This document shows positions 32,965 to 41,331 of a DNA stretch of 42,509 bases, piece after piece (position 1 is the stretch's first letter; the number at the start of each line of letters is the position of its first letter). The DNA is from Lachnospiraceae bacterium. Its GTDB lineage: Bacteria > Bacillota > Clostridia > Lachnospirales > Lachnospiraceae. A program made the position numbers and the translations under genes. The stretch lies in NCBI GenBank assembly GCA_017465095.1, contig JAFTWX010000047.1, positions 1-42,509 of the forward strand, read 5' to 3'. Below the pieces are notes generated by a model that was not told the origin of the DNA, did not search any database, and saw only the letters and a list, made by a program, of their open reading frames with translations.

Positions 32965-35376
32965 ATGAAAAAATCGGCAAATAAGTTGCTTCATATCATG
33001 AAATGTCTTTTTGGAGTCAGTTTTTTTGTCATTGTGGTGACTTTCGTTCTCGGCCAGATATTTTTGGAAAACGAAGGCGGGACAAAAACGCTGTTGGCAG
33101 GTGCAGAAGGGTATAATTGCAGAGTTTTTGAAAGTGACTGGATGCGGCTTATGCCAAACGGAACAAGCCATGTAGTGGAAGTGCCGGGCGTTTATGAGGC
33201 GTATCCGGGGGAAGCGGTAACGGTGGTGACAACTTTACCGCAGACGCTGGAGGACCAGACATGGCTTTGTTTTGAAGGGTATTGGCAGGATATGGAATTT
33301 TTCGTGGACGGCGTTTTGAGAGAGCGCTATTCCACGGAAAGTACACGGCCGTTCGGGAAAAACAGTGCCACCACTTATGTTTTTGTGGAACTCTTCCGTG
33401 AGGATGCGGGAAAAGAGTTAAAAGTGGTTACCAGTACATTGTCTTCTTACACCGGAACAATGAATACGGTGTATGTGGGGGACAAGTACGGAATCTGGCT
33501 TACTTTTTTTGAAAGCTACGGAATAGCCTTTATTTTGGAATTTGTTTTGCTCATTTTGGCGTGCATCGGATTGATATTCTGCTTTGTGTTGTGGGCAATT
33601 TATCGTAAAAATTTCGATTACATATATTTGTGCAGCGCGTTGTTTTTTGTGGCTGCATGGAGACTGTCCGAAAGTCAGTTTAGGCAATTGCTTTTCTCCA
33701 ATGTATCGGCGGTGACGGCAATCAGTTTCCTGTCACTGATGATGCTGCCTGTGACCGTTATTTTCTATATCAATGAGATACAAAACCAGAGATACAGAAA
33801 ATGGCATATGATTCCTATTTTGGCCGGCGGCGTCAATCTGATTGTTACAGTAGGCTTGCAAATATTGGGAATCAGGGATTTTCAGGAATGTCTGCTTGGC
33901 TCCCACCTGATCATCGGAATTTCGTCTGTCAGTATTATTGTTACGATTGTGATTGATTGTGTGAAAAAATATATCCGTGAATACGCCATGGTGGCTATCG
34001 GTCTTTTGGTGGCGGTTGCGTCGGCAGCTGTTGAGATGACAGCGTATTATGTGGCTTTTTACAATTTGAACGGAGTACCGCTCAGCCTGGGCCTGATTTT
34101 CCTGTTCTTTATGGCTTCGACAAAAACTGTCCGGGAGCTTTTGGCAGAGAGCAGGGAAAAGCAGGAAGCGCTTCATGCCAATGCGGCAAAAGCACGTTTT
34201 CTTGCCAATATGTCCCATGAAATCCGCACCCCGATCAATTCGATTCTTGGCATGAACGAAATGATATTGAGAGAAAGTCAGGAGAAAGATGTGCTGGAGT
34301 ACGCCGGCAATATCGAAAGGTCCGGAAAGCTTCTTTTGACGCTGATCAGTGATGTGCTTGACTTTTCCAAGATTGAGGCGGGTGAAGTAGAAATATATCC
34401 GGTGGAATATGATGTGCACGACCTGATTTTTGATACGGTAAAGGCAATGCATCCCCGTGCAACCAAAAAGAATCTGAAACTGAAAGTGGAAGCGGAGGAA
34501 AGTTTGCCGAAGGTACTGCGGGGGGATGAGTTCCGAATCCGCCAGATTTTGAACAATCTCATGAGCAACGCCGTGAAATACACAAAGACGGGGACGGTGA
34601 CACTGTCTGTGACCGGAACGAGTGATGCGGAAGGTGACTTTTTGATGGTGATTTCGGTAAAAGATACCGGAATCGGAATCCGTCAGGAGGATATGACAAA
34701 GCTGTTTTCCAGCTTTACAAGACTGGATGAGAGTAAAAACCGTACGATTGAAGGAACCGGTCTCGGCCTGAATATCACGAAGCTGCTGGTCGACCTGATG
34801 CAGGGCGAAATCGCGGTTTCCAGTGAATACGGAAAAGGCACCGAGTTTGTGGTGCGTTTGCCGCAGGAGATTGTAGATGCAACACCGATGGGAGTGTTCA
34901 AAGAGAAGTACGGAACAGATGCAAATTCCGGAAGAAGACGCGGAAGCTCTTTTAAGGCACCGCAGGCAGAAATTCTGGTGGTAGATGACAATGAAATCAA
35001 CCTGGCAGTAATCAAGGGATTGTTGAAAGGGACGGAGATTGCGATTTACACAGCCATGGGTGGTCTGGAGGCGCTGGAGAAGAGCCGCCGGAAAACGTAT
35101 GACATCATTTTGCTGGATCATATGATGCCGGATCCGGACGGAGTGGAAACATTGCACATGCTCCGAAAAGAAGAGGATAACCCGAACCAACATGCCAAGG
35201 TGGTTGCGCTGACGGCCAATGCGCTGGCGGGTTGCCGGGAAGAATATATAGAGACAGGATTTGATGATTATCTCTCGAAGCCGATCGAGGTGGAAAAGCT
35301 GGAAGAACTGATATGCAGCCTTTTACCGAAGGAGAAAATTGAAGAATTCAGCGGAAATGAAGAGAAACACTCTTGA
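32965..35376 (+). CDS. Hybrid sensor histidine kinase with 7TM-type sensor and receiver
   Basis: An 803-residue signalling protein. A signal-like first membrane segment (residues 14-36) leads to an extracytoplasmic beta-rich domain (to about 170) resembling 7TMR-DISM ligand-binding domains, then about seven membrane helices (175-385). The kinase core follows: DHp with H418 in NMSHEIRTPINSILGMN, N box NNLMSNAVKYT, G1 DTGIGI, F box FSSFTR, G2 GTGLGLNI. A C-terminal receiver (from about 671) has DD in VVDDNEI and phospho-acceptor D718. No HPt domain or partner regulator is adjacent. It begins 20 nt after hemZ. Ligand is unknown. Confidence 0.93.
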   Translation: MKKSANKLLHIMKCLFGVSFFVIVVTFVLGQIFLENEGGTKTLLAGAEGYNCRVFESDWMRLMPNGTSHVVEVPGVYEAYPGEAVTVVTTLPQTLEDQTWLCFEGYWQDMEFFVDGVLRERYSTESTRPFGKNSATTYVFVELFREDAGKELKVVTSTLSSYTGTMNTVYVGDKYGIWLTFFESYGIAFILEFVLLILACIGLIFCFVLWAIYRKNFDYIYLCSALFFVAAWRLSESQFRQLLFSNVSAVTAISFLSLMMLPVTVIFYINEIQNQRYRKWHMIPILAGGVNLIVTVGLQILGIRDFQECLLGSHLIIGISSVSIIVTIVIDCVKKYIREYAMVAIGLLVAVASAAVEMTAYYVAFYNLNGVPLSLGLIFLFFMASTKTVRELLAESREKQEALHANAAKARFLANMSHEIRTPINSILGMNEMILRESQEKDVLEYAGNIERSGKLLLTLISDVLDFSKIEAGEVEIYPVEYDVHDLIFDTVKAMHPRATKKNLKLKVEAEESLPKVLRGDEFRIRQILNNLMSNAVKYTKTGTVTLSVTGTSDAEGDFLMVISVKDTGIGIRQEDMTKLFSSFTRLDESKNRTIEGTGLGLNITKLLVDLMQGEIAVSSEYGKGTEFVVRLPQEIVDATPMGVFKEKYGTDANSGRRRGSSFKAPQAEILVVDDNEINLAVIKGLLKGTEIAIYTAMGGLEALEKSRRKTYDIILLDHMMPDPDGVETLHMLRKEEDNPNQHAKVVALTANALAGCREEYIETGFDDYLSKPIEVEKLEELICSLLPKEKIEEFSGNEEKHS

Positions 35377-35453
35377 GATATGCCCCAAAAAGTAGTAAAA
35401 TTGGCAAGTGAGTGATTTATTATATTGAAAAACAGAAAGAATAGGTAAGTAGT

Positions 35454-36716
35454 ATGGCACTGAATAAGAAACCGGTTACCGGAATGAAAGACATTCTTCC
35501 GGAGGAAATGCAGATTCGTGACTATGTCATGGGCGTGATCAAAGAGAATTATCGTAAGTTCGGTTTTACGCCGATAGAGACCCCGTGTGTGGAGTCCATC
35601 GGAAATCTTTGCTCAAAGCAGGGCGGAGAAAATGAAAAACTGATTTTTAAAATTTTGAAACGCGGCGACAAATTAAACATTGATGCGGCGCAGACGGAAA
35701 ATGACCTGGTGGACGGAGGACTCCGCTATGATTTGACACTTCCGCTTTCCCGTTATTATGCCAACCATGCCAACGAACTTCCGAGTCCGTTCAAAGCTCT
35801 GCAGATGGGAAATGTATGGAGAGCGGATCGCCCGCAGAAGGGTCGTTTCCGTCAGTTTATGCAGTGTGATATCGATATTCTCGGTGAACCGAGCAATTTG
35901 GCTGAGATCGAGCTGATTCTTGCGACGACGACAACACTTGCAAAACTCGGTTTTTCCAATTTCAAGGTGCGTCTCAATGAGCGCCGTATTCTGAAGGCGA
36001 TGGCAGCTTACTCCGGATTTGAGGAGGAGCAGTTTGATCTTGTGTTTATCATTTTGGATAAGATGGACAAGATCGGCATCGACGGTGTCAAAGAAGATTT
36101 GTTAAATAACGGTTTTGCGAAGGAAGCTGTGGATAAATATATTGCACTTTTTGACGGTATGCAGGCGGCAGAGAATGCGATTGCATATCTGGCAGAGCAG
36201 CTCGGCGATTATCTGGAAGACGGCGTGGCAGAGAGCCTTGCTGAAATCAAGGACAGTGTTTCCGGCGCTGTGACAGAGAATTTTGAAATTGTATTTGATC
36301 CGACGCTTGTGCGCGGTATGTCTTACTATACAGGAACCATCTTCGAGATTGAAATGCCTGACTTCGGCAGCAGTGTGGCCGGCGGCGGAAGATACGACAA
36401 GATGGTCGGCAAGTTTACCGGCAAAGATACGCCTGCTTGCGGTTTCTCCATCGGATTTGAGCGAATTATCACAATCTTGATGGATCAGGGATTTAAGGTT
36501 CCGGGAAGCGGCGAGAAAGTGGCTTTCCTTGTGGAAAAAGGAATTGCGGGCGAGAGACTGTCCGAGGTCATCAAGGAGGCGCAGCAGCTTCGTAAGGAAG
36601 GCTGGCAAGTTCTTTTGGTGCGCATGAACAAAAATAAAAAGTTCCAGAAGGAACAGCTCACAAAAGAAGGATATACTGAGTTTAAGGACTTCTACAGAGA
36701 AGCTTTGAAAAACTAG
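35454..36716 (+). CDS. hisS: Histidyl-tRNA synthetase
   Basis: A 420-residue class II enzyme that charges tRNA(His). It has the class II motifs (RPQKGRFRQFMQCDIDILG for motif 2; LVRGMSYYTGTIFEIE, AGGGRYDKMVG and CGFSIGFERI for histidine binding and motif 3) and a C-terminal anticodon-binding domain (GEKVAFLVEKG...LLVRMNKNKKFQKEQLTKEGYTEFKDFYREALK). It keeps the anticodon domain, arguing against the HisZ regulator. No T-box leader is visible in the 77-bp upstream gap. aspS starts 12 nt later, the common hisS-aspS operon. Confidence 0.95.
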   Translation: MALNKKPVTGMKDILPEEMQIRDYVMGVIKENYRKFGFTPIETPCVESIGNLCSKQGGENEKLIFKILKRGDKLNIDAAQTENDLVDGGLRYDLTLPLSRYYANHANELPSPFKALQMGNVWRADRPQKGRFRQFMQCDIDILGEPSNLAEIELILATTTTLAKLGFSNFKVRLNERRILKAMAAYSGFEEEQFDLVFIILDKMDKIGIDGVKEDLLNNGFAKEAVDKYIALFDGMQAAENAIAYLAEQLGDYLEDGVAESLAEIKDSVSGAVTENFEIVFDPTLVRGMSYYTGTIFEIEMPDFGSSVAGGGRYDKMVGKFTGKDTPACGFSIGFERIITILMDQGFKVPGSGEKVAFLVEKGIAGERLSEVIKEAQQLRKEGWQVLLVRMNKNKKFQKEQLTKEGYTEFKDFYREALKN

Positions 36717-36728
36717 GAGGATACAGAC

Positions 36729-38546
36729 ATGGCAGAATCAATGCAGGGATTAAAGAGAACCCACAGATGTACGGAGGTGTCGGCGGCTAACATCGGCGAG
36801 ACCGTAACCGTTATGGGATGGGTGGCAAAACAGAGAAACAAAGGCGGTATCATCTTTGTGGATCTCCGCGACAGAAGCGGTATTTTGCAGCTGATTTTTG
36901 AAGAGGATAAATGCGGCAGTGAAAATTTTGCAAAGGCCGAGAAACTCAGAAGTGAGTTTGTTGTGGCTGTTGTCGGTAAAGTGGAGAAGAGAGCCGGTGC
37001 AGTCAATGAAAATCTTGCAACGGGAGATATCGAGATCATTGCAGAGCAGATCCGTATTCTTTCCGAGGCGGAAACTCCTCCTTTCCCAATCGAGGAGAAC
37101 AGTAAAACAAAAGAGGAAATGCGTTTGAAATACAGATATCTGGATCTTCGCAGACCGGATTTGCAGCGCAATCTCATCCTTCGAAGCAAAATCTGCACAG
37201 AGGTCCGTGCATTTATGGCAAAGGAAGGATTTTTGGAAATTGAGACACCGATTTTGAATAAGTCAACACCGGAAGGTGCGAGAGATTACCTTGTGCCGAG
37301 CCGTGTGCACCCGGGCAATTTCTATGCGCTTCCGCAGTCGCCGCAGCTTTTTAAACAGCTCCTTATGTGTTCCGGATATGACCGCTATATCCAGATTGCA
37401 AAATGTTTCCGCGACGAAGATTTGCGTGCGGACAGACAGCCGGAGTTTACACAGATTGATATGGAACTTTCCTTCGTGGATGAAGAGGATGTTATCGATG
37501 TAAATGAAAGATTAATTAAGCATGTGTGCAAGGAAGCCATCGGGCTCGATGTACAGCTCCCGCTTCCGAGAATGCCTTGGCAGGAGGCGATGGACCGTTT
37601 CGGTTCCGACAAACCGGACACACGTTTCGGAATGGAACTTGTGGATGTATCCGATGTTGTGAAGGGATGCGGTTTCGGCGTGTTTACGGGAGCTTTGGAG
37701 AACGGCGGTTCCGTGCGCGGTATCAATGCAAAAGGACAGGCGGAAATGCCGAGAAAGCAGATTGATGCTCTTGTGGACGCAGCGAAAGGAAACGGTGCAA
37801 AAGGTCTTGCATATCTCGCAGTGTTGCCGGATGGTTCTTACAAATCTTCTTTTGCAAAGTTCATGACAGAGGAAGAACTTAAGAATCTTGTGGTTACGAT
37901 GGCCGGTGAGCCGGGAGATTTGCTCCTCTTTGCAGCAGACAAAAATAAAATCGTATGGAATGTGCTCGGTGCGCTTCGTATCGATCTTGCAAAGAAACTT
38001 GATTTGATTGATGATAATAAATTTAATTTCCTCTGGGTAACGGAATTCCCGCTTCTTGAGTGGGATGAGGAAGATGAGCGTTTTGTTGCGGTTCATCATC
38101 CGTTCACGATGCCGATGGAAGAGGACTGGCAGTATATTGATACCGATCCGGGACGTGTGCGCGCAAAGGCGTACGACATCGTACTTAACGGTGTGGAGCT
38201 CGGCGGAGGTTCCGTGCGTATCCATCAGGATGACGTGCAGGAAAAAATGTTTGAAGTTATCGGTATTCAGAAAGAGGAAGCATGGGATCGTTTCGGATTC
38301 CTTCTCTCTGCATTTAAATACGGTGTTCCACCGCATGCGGGACTTGCGTACGGACTCGACCGTATGGTTATGTTGCTTGTAAAAGCGGACAGCATCCGTG
38401 AAGTTATGGCATTCCCGAAGGTGAAAGATGCATCCTGTCTCATGTCTGAGGCGCCGAACGTGGTAGATGCACAGCAGCTGGAGGAGCTTTGCATCGCCAT
38501 TACAAAGCCGGAAGAGGAAGCATGCGAGGAGAACAGCGCAGAATAG
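36729..38546 (+). CDS. aspS: Aspartyl-tRNA synthetase
   Basis: A 605-residue class II synthetase of the bacterial AspRS type with an N-terminal OB-fold anticodon domain (VMGWVAKQRNKGGIIFVDLRDRSGILQLIFEED), the class II core (PSRVHPGNFYALPQSPQLFKQLLMCSGYDRYIQIAKCFRDEDLRADRQPEFTQIDMELSF), the inserted GAD domain in the middle and the C-terminal motif 3 GLAYGLDRMVMLL. Length is typical. It follows hisS by 12 nt. The phosphopantetheinyl transferase gene starts 9 nt after its stop, so the operon probably continues. Confidence 0.97.
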   Translation: MAESMQGLKRTHRCTEVSAANIGETVTVMGWVAKQRNKGGIIFVDLRDRSGILQLIFEEDKCGSENFAKAEKLRSEFVVAVVGKVEKRAGAVNENLATGDIEIIAEQIRILSEAETPPFPIEENSKTKEEMRLKYRYLDLRRPDLQRNLILRSKICTEVRAFMAKEGFLEIETPILNKSTPEGARDYLVPSRVHPGNFYALPQSPQLFKQLLMCSGYDRYIQIAKCFRDEDLRADRQPEFTQIDMELSFVDEEDVIDVNERLIKHVCKEAIGLDVQLPLPRMPWQEAMDRFGSDKPDTRFGMELVDVSDVVKGCGFGVFTGALENGGSVRGINAKGQAEMPRKQIDALVDAAKGNGAKGLAYLAVLPDGSYKSSFAKFMTEEELKNLVVTMAGEPGDLLLFAADKNKIVWNVLGALRIDLAKKLDLIDDNKFNFLWVTEFPLLEWDEEDERFVAVHHPFTMPMEEDWQYIDTDPGRVRAKAYDIVLNGVELGGGSVRIHQDDVQEKMFEVIGIQKEEAWDRFGFLLSAFKYGVPPHAGLAYGLDRMVMLLVKADSIREVMAFPKVKDASCLMSEAPNVVDAQQLEELCIAITKPEEEACEENSAE

Positions 38547-38555
38547 AGGTTGTCT

Positions 38556-39326
38556 ATGATACGACTTTTTGCAGTCAATATTTCGCCGCTTAAGGACGAA
38601 AGGTGTTTTCGAAAATGCTATCTCAGATCTACAGAGGAACGACAGATGCAGGCGGATGTTTTGAAAATGCCGGAGGATAAGGCGAGATGCATTGCAGCAG
38701 GACTTTTGCTGGAAAATGCATACAAAAAGTTCAGAACAGAAAAACTAAAAGAGTTAGCAAATGCTAACTCTTTTGAGTATACACAAAAGCCGGAAGATGC
38801 AGAAGGTTTGCCTGAGAAATTGCCGAAGGTCCGGGCGGGGCTCGGCGGAAAACCGGAATTTGTTTTTTCGGAAGGGATGACGCAGGAAGTATATTTCAAT
38901 TTATCCCATTCCGGAGATTATGTCATTTGTGCGATGGCAGATTTTGAAGTCGGAGCAGATGTTCAAAGACGGACGGGAGTCCGGGAAAGCTTACTGCGCC
39001 GTTTTTTTTCGGCGGAAGAGAAGAAACGCGTAGAGTTGTGCCCGGAGGAAGAGGAGAAAGAAAAAATTTTCGCGGCAATTTGGGCAGTGAAAGAGGCGGA
39101 AGCAAAGTTGACCGGGCGGGGGATCAGGCAATTGCTCGGAAGGATGTTGAAGGGAAACGACGAAGAAGCGTCCGGAGAAGAAATATACGGTGTGTGGCAG
39201 GGCGAGCTGGATGAAGCGTATGCGTGGGCAGTGGCCGGTTACCGGGAGGAAGTGCTCTGTGAGCCGGACACACTGCGTCCGGTTATGGTCGATGAAGGAG
39301 AAGTTTTTTATGAAGGAACAGTTTGA
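38556..39326 (+). CDS. 4'-phosphopantetheinyl transferase superfamily protein
   Basis: A 256-residue Sfp-type enzyme that would move phosphopantetheine from CoA to carrier proteins. The signature residues are visible: NLSHSGDYVICAMADFEVGADVQR (magnesium-binding Asp), FFSAEEKKRV and AIWAVKEAEAKLTGRG (WxxKEA). ATG 38556 lies 5 nt after AGAGGT. A perfect 12-bp terminator-like hairpin lies within its coding region (38747-38774), encoding KELANANSF. No polyketide or peptide synthetase is nearby. Its 3' end overlaps tcdA by 17 bp. Confidence 0.88.
   Translation: MIRLFAVNISPLKDERCFRKCYLRSTEERQMQADVLKMPEDKARCIAAGLLLENAYKKFRTEKLKELANANSFEYTQKPEDAEGLPEKLPKVRAGLGGKPEFVFSEGMTQEVYFNLSHSGDYVICAMADFEVGADVQRRTGVRESLLRRFFSAEEKKRVELCPEEEEKEKIFAAIWAVKEAEAKLTGRGIRQLLGRMLKGNDEEASGEEIYGVWQGELDEAYAWAVAGYREEVLCEPDTLRPVMVDEGEVFYEGTV
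38747..38774 (+). other. Terminator-like hairpin inside the phosphopantetheinyl transferase gene
   Basis: AAAAGAGTTAGC (38747-38758), loop AAAT, GCTAACTCTTTT (38763-38774). It is a perfect 12-bp stem with a run of A on one arm and T on the other, within coding sequence in frame. Confidence 0.7.
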
Positions 39327-40020
39327 GAGAAGTGCCATGCTTCTCGGAGTTGATAATACGGATGGGCTGTCAAAGAAACGGGTGGCGGTATTCGGTGTCG
39401 GCGGTGTCGGCGGATATGCGGCGGAGGCTTTGGCCCGGACGGGGATCGGTGCTTTGGATTTCATCGACCACGATACGGTCAGCATGACCAACATTAACCG
39501 CCAGATTATTGCCACGATGGAAACGGTCGGAAGGAATAAGGCGGAGGTTATGAAGGAGCGCGTGCTTTCGATTAACCCGGATGCGAAGGTACAGGTGCAT
39601 GACTGCTTTTTTCTGCCGGAGAATGCGGATGAGTTCCGCTTTGAGGAATATGACTATGTGGTGGATGCAGTAGATACGGTGACGGCCAAATTGGAAATCA
39701 TCGAGCGGGCAAAAAAAGCCGGTGTACCTGTCATCAGTGCCATGGGAGCGGGCAATAAGCTGGACCCTACCCGGTTTGAGGTGGCGGATATCTCGGAGAC
39801 TTCCGTGTGTCCGTTGGCGAAGGTGATGCGCCGGGAACTGAAAAAGAGAGGAATCGAAAAGGTGAAGGTTGTCTATTCCAAAGAGGAGGCGAAAACACCG
39901 ATTTTTGAGCCGCCGGTGCAGGAGGAAACGCGCAAAAAAGCGCCGGGCTCTGTTGCGTTTGTTCCCTCTGTGGCGGGACTTATTGTGGCCGGTGAGGTCA
40001 TCAAAGACCTGACACGGTAG
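39310..40020 (+). CDS. tcdA: tRNA threonylcarbamoyladenosine dehydratase (ThiF/E1-like)
   Basis: A 236-residue ThiF/E1-superfamily ATP-dependent enzyme. It has VAVFGVGGVGGYAAEALARTGIGALDFIDHDTVSMTNINRQ (Rossmann ATP site), DYVVDAVDTVTAKLEI and VISAMGAGNKLDPTRFEVADISETSVCPLAKVMRRELKKRGI, the pattern of TcdA/CsdL, which cyclises t6A at position 37 of tRNAs. ATG 39310 is preceded by GAAGGAG; a start at 39292 is also possible. It overlaps the preceding gene by 17 bp and its 3' end overlaps the convergent amidase gene by 20 bp. Confidence 0.9.
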   Translation: MKEQFERSAMLLGVDNTDGLSKKRVAVFGVGGVGGYAAEALARTGIGALDFIDHDTVSMTNINRQIIATMETVGRNKAEVMKERVLSINPDAKVQVHDCFFLPENADEFRFEEYDYVVDAVDTVTAKLEIIERAKKAGVPVISAMGAGNKLDPTRFEVADISETSVCPLAKVMRRELKKRGIEKVKVVYSKEEAKTPIFEPPVQEETRKKAPGSVAFVPSVAGLIVAGEVIKDLTR

Positions 40021-40537
40021 TTTCGATGCCGTTTGCTATAGCCTGGGCGATTCCGGTGAAATTTTCATCGAAGAAAACGTTGTCCCGGGCCGTGTTCATG
40101 TAGCCGATTTCCAATAGGACTGCAGGCATATTGGTCTGCGACAGGACGGCAAGATTTTTGCGCTCGGTGATTGCGAGATTCGGGAAGCCGATGGCTTCCA
40201 GCTCACTTCCGATATTGCGCGCCAGGTCGGCAGCGACTCCGGTGTCGGAATAAACGAGGGTTTCCAGGCCGGAATAGCTTTCCGGAACCGGGGTGGAATT
40301 TCTGTGAATAGATACAAACAGGTCGGCTGCGGCGTTATTCGCCTCGGCCGCTTTTTGTGAAGGGGATTCGTAGATATCCCCTTCCCGTGTGTAAAGGATG
40401 TTGAGGTCGGGATTTTGGGATAAAATCTGACCGACGGCCAGAGTGAGTGCAAGGACGTCGTCTTTTTCCCTGCGGCCTTCCCACACTGCGCCGTAATCAT
40501 ATCCGCCGTGTCCGGCGTCAAGTACAATCGTGGTCAT
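40001..40537 (-). CDS. N-acetylmuramoyl-L-alanine amidase (Amidase_3) without signal peptide
   Basis: A 178-residue zinc amidase that would cut the stem peptide from muramic acid in peptidoglycan. Zinc ligands H10 (DAGHGG), E24 and H78 (SIHRN) and the catalytic Glu in LLEIGYMNT are present, so the domain is complete. It starts directly with MTTIVLDAGHGG: no signal peptide, membrane segment or wall-binding domain. It could be released by lysis, act in the forescore or mother cell, or leave by another route. The gene is convergent to tcdA with a 20-bp overlap. Confidence 0.9.
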   Translation of the reverse strand: MTTIVLDAGHGGYDYGAVWEGRREKDDVLALTLAVGQILSQNPDLNILYTREGDIYESPSQKAAEANNAAADLFVSIHRNSTPVPESYSGLETLVYSDTGVAADLARNIGSELEAIGFPNLAITERKNLAVLSQTNMPAVLLEIGYMNTARDNVFFDENFTGIAQAIANGIETTVSGL

Positions 40538-40591
40538 AGGTTACCTGCAAAAAGCTTTTTCCATATAGTGTATGCAGAAGGGGAGGTAATC

Positions 40592-40678
40592 GTGTGTCCG
40601 GAGAAAAGATATCGTTCTAAAGACGGCAAAAAAACCATATATATGGAGAAAGAACATAACGGAACGGATTGGGAATGA
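40592..40678 (+). CDS. 28-residue small ORF coupled to the TIGR04086-like gene
   Basis: A GTG start at 40592 lies 5 nt after a strong GGGGAGG. The frame runs 28 codons (MCPEKRYRSKDG... ending in GTDWE) to a TGA at 40676-40678, which overlaps the next gene's ATG as ATGA. The peptide is highly charged and hydrophilic. The good ribosome binding site and the ATGA overlap suggest a translated leader or small protein; the downstream gene has only a weak site of its own. I do not recognise the sequence. Confidence 0.55.
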   Translation: MCPEKRYRSKDGKKTIYMEKEHNGTDWE

Positions 40679-41031
40679 AAGCATATATCGGTACTTTTCT
40701 GAAACTGTTGCTGGCCTCTTTTGTGTTCAGTGTGGCATTGCTTTTTATACTTGCGTTTTTTCTGTTCAAATTCCATTTGACAGATAATGTGGTGACGGTG
40801 TGTATCATTTTAATTTATGTGATCTCCAATTTTCTTTCCGGTTTTCTGGCCGGAAAAACCATGGGGCGAAGGAAATACTTGTGGGGGCTGGGACTCGGAA
40901 TTGCCTATTTTACGGTGCTTTGCATTGTGTCGTTTGCGGTAAAGCAGAACTTCGGGGAACTGGGACAGGATTTTTTTATGTCGATGATTCTTTGTCTTTG
41001 CAGCGGAATGCTCGGAGGTATGGTCAGCTGA
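40675..41031 (+). CDS. TIGR04086-like small membrane protein
   Basis: A 118-residue protein with four hydrophobic helices (about residues 5-31, 37-60, 70-92 and 97-118) linked by short loops (GKTMGRRKYLWG). The layout matches the TIGR04086/YrzE-type membrane family, which I recall being encoded next to SCIFF in Clostridia. ATG 40675 overlaps the stop of the 28-residue ORF, and the own ribosome binding site is weak. The six-cysteine peptide gene follows after 85 bp and its own promoter. A role in peptide export or handling is only suggested by position. Confidence 0.8.
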   Translation: MKAYIGTFLKLLLASFVFSVALLFILAFFLFKFHLTDNVVTVCIILIYVISNFLSGFLAGKTMGRRKYLWGLGLGIAYFTVLCIVSFAVKQNFGELGQDFFMSMILCLCSGMLGGMVS

Positions 41032-41072
41032 GAGATTCTGTGCAAAAAATACTTTCATTGCCGGGGAAAGTG

Positions 41073-41081
41073 TGTTATACT
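41073..41081 (+). promoter_or_regulatory. Promoter -10 of the SCIFF precursor gene
   Basis: TGT-TATACT: an extended -10 (TGn plus TATACT, 41076-41081) about 35 bp before the precursor start. The -35 is poor (TTTCAT at 41053-41058, 17-bp spacer). Confidence 0.6.
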
Positions 41082-41116
41082 AGCAATAGTTTTTAATTAA
41101 TTAAGGAGGCAATGTG

Positions 41117-41260
41117 ATGAAACATATCAAAACATTAAGCACAAGAGACTTAAAGAAATCCATGAAAAAAGGTGGTTGCGGTGAATGTCAGACATCTTGC
41201 CAGTCAGCTTGTAAGACATCTTGTACCGTAGGAAACCAGAGTTGCGAAAACGTAAAATAA
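41117..41260 (+). CDS. scfA: SCIFF ranthipeptide precursor (six Cys in forty-five)
   Basis: A 47-residue precursor peptide. An N-terminal leader MKHIKTLSTRDLKKSMKKGG is followed by a six-cysteine core with C21, C24, C28, C32, C36 and C43. AAGGAGG precedes ATG 41117. This is the SCIFF family found throughout Clostridia, modified by a radical SAM enzyme to a ranthipeptide with thioether links; in the C. thermocellum homologue CteA a Cys32-Thr37 thioether was reported, and both residues are at those positions here. The maturase gene follows 71 bp later after a hairpin. Biological role in the family is debated (signalling has been proposed). Confidence 0.97.
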   Translation: MKHIKTLSTRDLKKSMKKGGCGECQTSCQSACKTSCTVGNQSCENVK

Positions 41261-41271
41261 TAGCGTAATAT

Positions 41272-41297
41272 TAAGCAGCGACTTGCATCGCTGCTTA
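41272..41297 (+). terminator. Intercistronic hairpin between SCIFF precursor and maturase
   Basis: TAAGCAGCGA (41272-41281), loop CTTGCA, TCGCTGCTTA (41288-41297), then TCTTTTG. The stem is perfect but the T-run short, so it is probably a partial terminator or RNA stabiliser giving more precursor than enzyme. Confidence 0.65.
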
Positions 41298-41331
41298 TCT
41301 TTTGAAAATAAAGAATTGAGAGGAATGTAAG

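Noticed and set aside
33733..35193. A 486-codon minus-strand frame opposite the hybrid kinase
   Set aside because: It is an antisense shadow of a clear histidine kinase; composition (His, Arg, Cys, Gln-rich) and lack of motifs argue against coding.
35377..35453. Possible T-box leader before hisS-aspS
   Set aside because: The gap is only 77 bp, with no specifier stem, no conserved T-box sequence and no terminator hairpin.
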